Assembly (NCBI RefSeq): GCF_030445035.2
Contig: NC_080699.1
Span: 558,001-622,000, forward strand
Length of the DNA: 64,000 nucleotides
DNA from: Dasypus novemcinctus
Taxonomy: Eukaryota > Chordata > Mammalia > Cingulata > Dasypodidae
Direction: 5' to 3'
Made by a program: the position numbers and the translations under genes. The notes under the pieces were generated by a model. It searched no databases. It was not told the DNA's origin and worked only from the letters and a program-made list of their open reading frames with translations. Positions 62,101-64,000 of the stretch are shown piece after piece (the stretch's first letter is position 1; each line of letters starts with the position of its first letter).

Positions 62101-63598
62101 TTTTTTAGTTTCTCACAGCCTATCTTAGCTCAGCAAGATAACTTTGGATTTCAGAAGCAGTTGGATCTACAAAGAAAAGTTCTGCATTATGGCCAAAGAG
62201 CCCAAAAAGAATTGCTAGTACAGAGACAAACATCTTTGCAGCAACAAATACAGAAACATCAAGAGACTTTGAAGGCTTTCTTTAAAGATAATCAGGTATG
62301 TTTTAAATTTGAAAATCTAAGAACTAGACAATGGAGGGGAGATAACCTGACTCACATGAGCTAAATATTAGATTTAATGCTAAGTCTAGGTCAGATTTTA
62401 AATTATTGAGGATAATTGAATTAACCTTAACTGCTTTAGTTTTCTTCTATAAACAATGTGGAAATTAAAACATAGAAATTTATTTACTCACATGATTTTT
62501 GAGGTTGAGGTTTTTGAAGCACAATTAAATAACCTACTAATTTCAGCCAGTAGTTTGTTACAACCACATTCAAACACCATTAAAGACTGTCATTTGAAAT
62601 TTTGTTATAAGGGGTTTTGAGTTTACCATAAGATTAAAGTTGCAAAATAACTAGTTAGTAGAACTAACTTATGCAGTACCAGGGCTTGTTGACATTTGTG
62701 TATGAATTAAAATAATTACCATCTTTCTCTTGAGTGACAATATTATCTGAGGCTTGTGGTAAAACCAGCATGTTCTTAGGCTGGTGGAGAGCTGGAGCTG
62801 CTGGTTGTAATTGAGGTGCCAAGAGAAACCTAGCACATACTCAAGATAATCATCATTTCCATTAAGAGTGTATTTTCCTTTGATATTTAGAAGAAGCTTG
62901 AGTTGGGTCTTCTGGAGATTGGCTGGATGGAAGGAAAAGTAATGGCAAAGAAAAGCAGAGGCAGATACTCAAGTATAATCTCTTATTGAAAGGTCTGGGG
63001 CTGGGAATGCTTATATTTTTCATTGTAAATATTCCCTTCCAGTACTGGAAGCATATCTCAGATAAAGTTGCAGTAGTATAATTGATGAGCTCTTTGTATC
63101 TCCCTTAGGAAGGAAGTGTCATCCCCCACTCTTACCTGCCTGCTTTTTCAGACATGTAAGCCCAAAGTGGAAAATGACATAAGAACCCAGAAGATGGAGC
63201 AGCTCAGAGAGTGGTTTCCTCATCTCGAAGACCCAGCACAAGATGCCCAGGAAGGCATTAGGCATGCAGATGGGAGCAGCTCTGATGATAATCAGCTGCT
63301 TTCAGGAGATGCAGCCACACAGAGTGGTAGGACCACTTGTTGTATTTTATTGTAATTATTCTTCTGAGTTTCATTGCTTTCACTCCCTTCAGCTTGGTGG
63401 CTGAAGGAAACTTTGTAGTATGTTAATATGTTTAACCTTGCCTAACGTTGTCCCTTGACTTGATAGGTGAGCATCTGGGTAGGAGATCCTCCAAGCCACC
63501 TCTAGCAAAGGTTAAATGTGGATTAGACTTGAACCAGCACGAACTTAGTGCTATTCAAGAAGTAGAATCACCAGGAAGTGGGAAAACTTCTATACCAG
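26042..63598 (+). CDS. CEP295: CEP295, centrosomal protein 295 (5' two thirds; 16 coding exons, 3' end outside window)
   Basis: CEP295 (KIAA1731, orthologue of Drosophila Ana1) is a centriole wall protein needed for centriole-to-centrosome conversion and recruitment of pericentriolar material. Spliced exons: 26042-26149, 26965-27165, 29200-29324, 30053-30146, 34918-35013, 41463-41603, 44234-44417, 44634-44801, 54187-54405, 57288-57380, 57529-57635, 57879-58016, 58440-58537, 58812-62295, 63152-63326, 63467-63598. All borders are GT/AG and phases match, giving 5563 nt without a stop. I recognise the family from the N-terminus ([27 protein letters not shown]), the charged coiled-coil segments and the large repeat-bearing exon. 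The human protein is about 2600 residues, so roughly 750 C-terminal residues, including the ALMS motif, lie beyond the window. The start has G at -3 and no in-frame ATG upstream in its exon. Confidence 0.95.
26196..26220 (+). repeat. Poly(T) run, 25 bases
   Basis: Uninterrupted T25 only 46 bases after the donor of the first coding exon. It could be the tail of a lost antisense retroposon. Length is probably polymorphic. Confidence 0.9.
26965..27165 (+). CDS. CEP295: CEP295 coding exon 2
   Basis: Residues 37-103. 201 bp in phase 0-0, acceptor 'attctttag', donor GTGAGT. It continues the charged N-terminal helix ([19 protein letters not shown]) and ends at [10 protein letters not shown]. It is strongly conserved with the human protein as I know it. 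Confidence 0.95.
27488..27865 (-). mobile_element. Long DAS-type SINE in CEP295 intron
   Basis: Full-length element with the tRNA-like head at its right end ('ttgaaccgcggacctcccatg' on +) and a T-rich run at the left. The 13-bp duplication 'tcttcatacttct' lies at 27475-27487 and 27866-27878. It is close in sequence to the copy at 28581. Confidence 0.93.
28123..28492 (+). mobile_element. Long DAS-type SINE, opposite orientation
   Basis: The head ('gaagtggacgtggctcaatc', 'ggtccagtgttcgatacc') and the A-rich tail are intact. The 18-bp duplication 'aaagaatatggcaatcag' lies at 28105-28122 and 28493-28510. It is more diverged than its two neighbours. Confidence 0.93.
28581..28952 (-). mobile_element. 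Long DAS-type SINE in CEP295 intron
   Basis: Full-length antisense copy. The 16-bp duplication 'ctgacatctgattttt' lies at 28565-28580 and 28953-28968. Very similar to 27488-27865, only about 0.7 kb away. Confidence 0.93.
29200..29324 (+). CDS. CEP295: CEP295 coding exon 3
   Basis: Residues 104-145 (last codon shared). Acceptor 'atgctttttag', donor GTAAAG, phase 0 to 2. Lys/Glu-rich helix with [17 protein letters not shown] and [13 protein letters not shown]. Confidence 0.94.
30053..30146 (+). CDS. CEP295: CEP295 coding exon 4
   Basis: Residues 145-176. Acceptor 'ttttttcttaag', donor GTGAAT, phase 2 to 0. Basic [16 protein letters not shown] followed by the proline run [11 protein letters not shown], a likely break in the helix. 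Confidence 0.94.
30690..32020. mobile_element. Ancient L1M-type sequence in CEP295 intron
   Basis: Phrases such as 'ctccataatccaaattctctgattgg', 'cattgctgctgcttgttttg', 'tgtgaggagatacttgg', 'gcgggagcctcgtcatgctg' and 'cctgccccagatctgg' recur in old mammalian L1 3' regions. No frame survives. Orientation is not decided. Confidence 0.5.
32100..32325 (-). mobile_element. DAS-type SINE dimer
   Basis: Two antisense tRNA-like units ('gattgaacccaatgtgggaagccagtg' and 'accaaacccgggacctcccatatgg') are separated by a T-rich linker. Same layout as 2738, 54838 and, in sense, 5982. Confidence 0.8.
32690..32995 (+). mobile_element. L1 3' end remnant
   Basis: 'caacatggatggatcttacag', 'cagtgaaagaagccagagtat', 'attcatcaagctgtgcg' and 'ctttaataagtgaaattcc' are in the order of an old L1 3' end. 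Confidence 0.55.
32996..34917 (+). other. CEP295: CEP295 intron sequence, little recognised
   Basis: AT-rich intron DNA. A MIR/L2-like patch is likely at 33710-33860 ('ttgattccttcaataatc', 'gctaaggtttcacagctaatag'). No exon or RNA gene is recognised. Confidence 0.4.
34918..35013 (+). CDS. CEP295: CEP295 coding exon 5
   Basis: Residues 177-208. Acceptor 'ttccatttttcag', donor GTGATT, 96 bp in phase 0-0. Contains [21 protein letters not shown] serine/threonine-rich stretch between helical segments. Confidence 0.94.
35205..35650. repeat. Degenerate GC-rich tandem repeat block
   Basis: Imperfect repeats of roughly 28-35 bp built around 'ctgaggggagtgacccctg' and 'gctgaggggagacc' fill about 35290-35520. 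The - strand carries a 192-codon open frame (35195-35773) with repeated 'SPQGS'-like words that simply mirror the DNA repeats. An 'aataaaatag' on the - strand at its left edge suggests an LTR or other transposon end. Family unknown. Confidence 0.5.
35815..36498 (+). pseudogene. FGFR1OP2: FGFR1OP2 processed retrocopy, 3'-truncated
   Basis: Intronless sequence colinear with the start and middle of FGFR1OP2, a coiled-coil protein linked to cytoskeleton and STRIPAK complexes. Matching blocks: SCTVEKAL at 35885, KQYQEE near 35998, the [16 protein letters not shown] block near 36204, [26 protein letters not shown] near 36370-36448, and EQENKG ending near 36495. The initiator codon is GTG (35882). 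At least two frameshifts, a deletion after residue 20 and an internal stop destroy the frame. The match stops inside the coding region, where L1 3' sequence begins. It lies in sense within a CEP295 intron and is not expected to be functional. Confidence 0.85.
36499..37135 (+). mobile_element. L1 3' end joined to the FGFR1OP2 retrocopy
   Basis: It starts abruptly at 'cttttgcacaccagtgttcc', matching the L1 at 50408 ('tctgcacaccagtgttc'), and continues through 'ggaaacaacccaaatatccatc', 'ccagatacaaaaggacaaatac' and a 3'UTR. A SINE interrupts it at 36791-36970. Same strand as the retrocopy, no gap between them. Confidence 0.7.
36791..36970 (+). mobile_element. DAS-type SINE
   Basis: Head 'gggagctgaggtggctcaagag', B-box-like 'ccaggtttggttcctgg', body 'gacacagagaagcagacagcgcaa' and tail 'aaataaataaatctttt' with (AAC)n. 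Inserted in L1 3' sequence. Confidence 0.82.
37136..38609 (+). other. CEP295: CEP295 intron sequence with L1-like antisense part
   Basis: Mostly AT-rich. At about 38040-38300 phrases such as 'tttgtaaataatgctaacataatc' and 'aaataaattcctgggagagaaattattggc' resemble an antisense old L1 3' end. No exon is recognised. Confidence 0.4.
38623..39031 (+). mobile_element. Long DAS-type SINE with target-site duplication
   Basis: Best full-length sense copy: head 'gaagtggacttggcccagtggttagg', B box 'cggttcaaacccc', GC-rich body, tail 'aaataaataaatctttt'. The 13-bp duplication 'tttaagcaggtat' lies at 38610-38622 and 39032-39044. Confidence 0.95.
39045..39988 (+). other. CEP295: CEP295 intron sequence, nothing recognised
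   Basis: AT-rich, no splice-flanked open frame, no clear repeat. Confidence 0.4.
39989..40075 (+). mobile_element. DAS-type SINE monomer
   Basis: 'gagcgatgtagcttggtggttgagc' and 'gggttcaactcccagtacctcct' followed by an A-run. Same monomer type as 17041 and 52817. Confidence 0.78.
40076..41462 (+). other. CEP295: CEP295 intron sequence, nothing recognised
   Basis: AT-rich. No exon, RNA gene or named repeat is supported. A moderately complex stretch at 40780-41030 might repay a conservation check. Confidence 0.35.
41463..41603 (+). CDS. CEP295: CEP295 coding exon 6
   Basis: Residues 209-255. Acceptor 'ttaatgctag', donor GTAAGA, 141 bp in phase 0-0. Predicted coiled coil: [20 protein letters not shown], then [15 protein letters not shown]. 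Confidence 0.95.
42340..42645 (-). mobile_element. DAS-type SINE, diverged variant
   Basis: On the - strand the head is 'ggctcaatcagttgggctcccatctacc' with 'gatttgcatcccggggcctcc', then a body with 'cagcaaatgacacagagagc' and an A/T-rich end. Similar layout to the long SINEs but with a different body. Confidence 0.65.
42860..43055 (+). repeat. MIR SINE
   Basis: 'agtctgcctgaatttgcctctc', 'ctgtttgatctcaggcatgtttcctaactt', 'gtgaaaattaaataagtttaataaaatacttag' and 'cagtaagtggtgatgg' follow the full MIR consensus order. Confidence 0.72.
43056..44233 (+). other. CEP295: CEP295 intron sequence
   Basis: No exon recognised. A short L2-like end is seen at about 44040-44090 ('tagcacttagcatcctatctgtc', 'tatttattgaatgaataag'). 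The ORF at 43505-43729 has no support. Confidence 0.4.
44234..44417 (+). CDS. CEP295: CEP295 coding exon 7
   Basis: Residues 256-317 (last codon shared). Acceptor 'tattcttgaag', donor GTAAGA after AGG A. Gln/Leu-rich helix [20 protein letters not shown], then the conserved [20 protein letters not shown]. Phase 0 to 1. Confidence 0.95.
44634..44801 (+). CDS. CEP295: CEP295 coding exon 8
   Basis: Residues 317-373. Acceptor 'ttctttattgag', donor GTAAAA, phase 1 to 1. Acidic segment with [15 protein letters not shown] and [15 protein letters not shown]. Confidence 0.94.
45235..45590 (+). repeat. LINE-2 fragment
   Basis: 'ttcagaacctcatcatttcttccctggattgc', 'gtgatctatcaaatg' and 'gagtgattttagaataatgtctac' follow the LINE-2 ORF 3' region. 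Degenerate. Confidence 0.5.
45591..46110 (-). mobile_element. L1 3' end, antisense
   Basis: On the + strand 'agatttagaacatttccatcac', 'aaatagtattccattgtatag', 'tttatccattgacctgttgatggac' and 'ttgtggataatgctgctatgaat' are the familiar antisense of an old L1 3' end. Confidence 0.75.
46310..46498 (+). mobile_element. DAS-type SINE in L1 5'UTR
   Basis: Head 'gggaagcagatggggctcaagc', B-box-like 'tcctgggtttggttcctgg', body 'catgatgggctgccatggc', end 'caatgagagacacaacaag'. Confidence 0.8.
46499..46685 (+). mobile_element. DAS-type SINE adjoining the previous one
   Basis: Head 'gggattggaggtggctcagg', B-box-like 'cccaggttcagttcctgg', body 'gacacagcaaacattgag', tail 'aaataaaacataaatctttgg'. It directly follows the preceding SINE, probably inserted in its tail. 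Confidence 0.8.
47612..47965 (+). mobile_element. Dimeric DAS-type SINE, short-body version
   Basis: Same subfamily as 17318-17970: 'gaggcggatgtggctcaagtg', then 'gatgatgcaacaaaagagagacgaaggg', a second tRNA-like unit with 'gaggtccccaagattgac', and 'cacagcaaaaacagcagagtgg'. It lacks the expanded repeat block. Confidence 0.8.
50821..52816 (+). other. CEP295: CEP295 intron sequence
   Basis: No exon recognised. A MIR-like end is visible at about 51590-51700 ('acttgtaaaatacggattc', 'tggcacatcataggcgcttaataatg'). The overlapping ORFs at 51964-52227 on both strands have no domain content. Confidence 0.45.
52817..52915 (+). mobile_element. DAS-type SINE monomer
   Basis: 'agatgtagctcaagtagttgcc', 'gaggtcctgggttcagttgc' and 'tctcctaaaaataac'. 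A (TG)n microsatellite follows at 52923-52941. Confidence 0.75.
52942..54186 (+). other. CEP295: CEP295 intron sequence, nothing recognised
   Basis: AT-rich with one GC-richer patch (53440-53600) holding an unsupported 66-codon frame. No repeat assigned. Confidence 0.4.
54187..54405 (+). CDS. CEP295: CEP295 coding exon 9
   Basis: Residues 373-446. Acceptor 'ccttttcttttag', donor GTATTC, phase 1 to 1. Starts with [20 protein letters not shown], ends in [12 protein letters not shown]. Its 3' half resembles the next exon. Confidence 0.93.
54838..55075 (-). mobile_element. DAS-type SINE dimer
   Basis: Antisense units 'gatcaaacccataacctcgtg...gggaagctggcactcaaccac' and 'tggagcctgggacctcccatg' with a T-rich linker. 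Same dimer as 2738 and 32100. Confidence 0.82.
55340..56770 (-). repeat. Unclassified 1.4-kb interspersed repeat with L1-type 3' terminus
   Basis: Read on the - strand the end at 55400-55340 is 'ggtatatgggaattccctat' plus an A-rich tail, and the 3' part ('acaaatgtaccacactactg') resembles L1 3'UTR ends. The remaining kilobase is non-coding and resembles nothing I can name. Related tails are at 3661, 4290 and 12380. Confidence 0.5.
57288..57380 (+). CDS. CEP295: CEP295 coding exon 10
   Basis: Residues 446-477. Acceptor 'tattttacag', donor GTATTG, 93 bp in phase 1-1. [19 protein letters not shown], ends SIDSGKEQ. Confidence 0.92.
57529..57635 (+). CDS. CEP295: CEP295 coding exon 11
   Basis: Residues 477-512. 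Acceptor 'ggattctcttag', donor GTAATT, phase 1 to 0. [20 protein letters not shown] then [14 protein letters not shown]. Confidence 0.93.
57879..58016 (+). CDS. CEP295: CEP295 coding exon 12
   Basis: Residues 513-558. Acceptor 'attacatag', donor GTAGGA, phase 0-0. Near-perfect heptad pattern ([20 protein letters not shown]), a strong coiled coil. Confidence 0.95.
58440..58537 (+). CDS. CEP295: CEP295 coding exon 13
   Basis: Residues 559-591. Acceptor 'gtcttttatcag', donor GTATTA, phase 0 to 2. Contains [20 protein letters not shown] and QHQLLEQN. Confidence 0.94.
58812..62295 (+). CDS. CEP295: CEP295 large coding exon (coding exon 14) with internal repeats
   Basis: Residues 591-1752, 3484 bp. 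Acceptor 'tgttttggtag', donor GTATGT, phase 2 to 0, no stop. It opens with [20 protein letters not shown]. From residue about 810 it is built from ten degenerate repeats. Each has a Ser/Pro-rich part (like SFxSLPSAExxxxQEPFS), a 'FSQPILPQQDNL'-like segment and a coiled-coil core ([23 protein letters not shown]). Cores start at 59581, 59875, 60193, 60511, 60793, 61069, 61390, 61537, 61831 and 62149. The reading frame is fully open, so the exon is under coding constraint. Confidence 0.96.
62296..63151 (+). other. CEP295: CEP295 intron
   Basis: No exon or repeat recognised. The open frame of the large exon runs 69 bp into it before a stop (62362), so retention would truncate the protein. Confidence 0.6.
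63152..63326 (+). CDS. CEP295: CEP295 coding exon 15
   Basis: Residues 1753-1811. Acceptor 'tgctttttcag', donor GTAGGA, phase 0 to 1. [20 protein letters not shown], then acidic [14 protein letters not shown]. Confidence 0.93.
63467..63598 (+). CDS. CEP295: CEP295 coding exon 16 (last in window)
   Basis: Residues 1811-1855. Acceptor 'gacttgatag', donor GTAAGT, phase 1 to 1. Contains [20 protein letters not shown]. The next exon is not visible before 64000. Confidence 0.9.
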
Positions 63599-64000
63599 GT
63601 AAGTAGATGGTTTGATAAAATTTGATTTTTTATGGTTTGCCGGTTTTCTACATTTTTTCAAGATGTGAAATTTTTTTGTTAAAGAAACTTTAGCTGTGAC
63701 TATCCATGAAAGGAATTATTTATGTAAACAGTATTTAAAATTTGGACTTAAAGAAATGAAGCATATGGCGTAACCATTTTATCTTGTATATGGTAAAACA
63801 GTAGGCTGTAGTCAAAATTTTTCAGTATCCTATATTCTGACACCCTTACTTCCCTCTGCTTCCTTTTTCCTTCCTGCCTAATAAACGTGTTTCTTTAGCA
63901 TGTAACTTAGTTTTTTCTTCTTTCCCTTACAGCTTTCATTCTTCACTTATCTTGAGCTCTCTTTTCTGATTTGGAAGATTTCAGAATAATCTCTTTAATC

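Noticed and set aside
1-64000. CRISPR array, operon, prophage or bacterial defence genes
   Set aside because: The window is eukaryotic: GT/AG-spliced exons, SINE/LINE repeats and a CpG island. Regularly spaced repeats occur only as SINE-internal or coding repeats.

Overview
The window looks like genomic DNA of a placental mammal, most likely a xenarthran close to the nine-banded armadillo (Dasypus). The main reason is about 19 copies of a tRNA-derived SINE with an A-box/B-box head, a long GC-rich body and an A-rich tail. It matches what I know of the armadillo DAS-SINE family. Four copies have exact 11-18 bp target-site duplications and a fifth has one inside a nested element. Ancient L1, L2, MIR and LTR-like debris fills most of the remaining non-coding DNA. 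The species call is inference from repeats, not from a database match.

One protein-coding gene is clearly present: CEP295 (KIAA1731; the counterpart of Drosophila Ana1), on the + strand and running off the right edge. A CpG-island promoter lies at about 21.7-22.4 kb. A non-coding first exon ends at 22075 with a GTAAG donor, and the start codon is at 26042. Sixteen coding exons (26042-63598) with GT/AG borders and consistent phases encode 1854 complete codons, the N-terminal two thirds or so of the protein. One exon of 3484 bp (58812-62295) holds ten degenerate copies of a repeat about 100 codons long. The C-terminal end, including the ALMS motif known from the family, lies outside the window.

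Left of the promoter (1-21.6 kb) I see no functional gene. Layout: LTR-like repeat (1-361); an antisense L1 with SINE insertions (362-3600); L1-tail and L1 3'UTR-like debris (3.66-5.35 kb); a mixed MIR/L2/MER-type region (5.35-11.85 kb); a sense L1M (12.56-16.44 kb) interrupted by a chimeric retrocopy; an L1 3'UTR with nested SINEs (16.6-18.2 kb); LTR-like repeats and LINE-2 (18.7-21.1 kb); and a candidate LTR next to the promoter (21.08-21.6 kb).

Two pseudogene insertions stand out. At 15235-16341 a spliced KRAB-zinc-finger transcript fragment is fused to an L1 3' end with an A-rich tail, bounded by a 17-bp near-perfect target-site duplication. At about 35815-37135, inside a CEP295 intron, an FGFR1OP2 retrocopy is fused in the same orientation to an L1 3' end. 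Both have the layout expected of L1 reverse-transcriptase template-switch chimeras. No CRISPR, operon or prokaryote-type defence system is present, and I found no convincing new multi-gene system.
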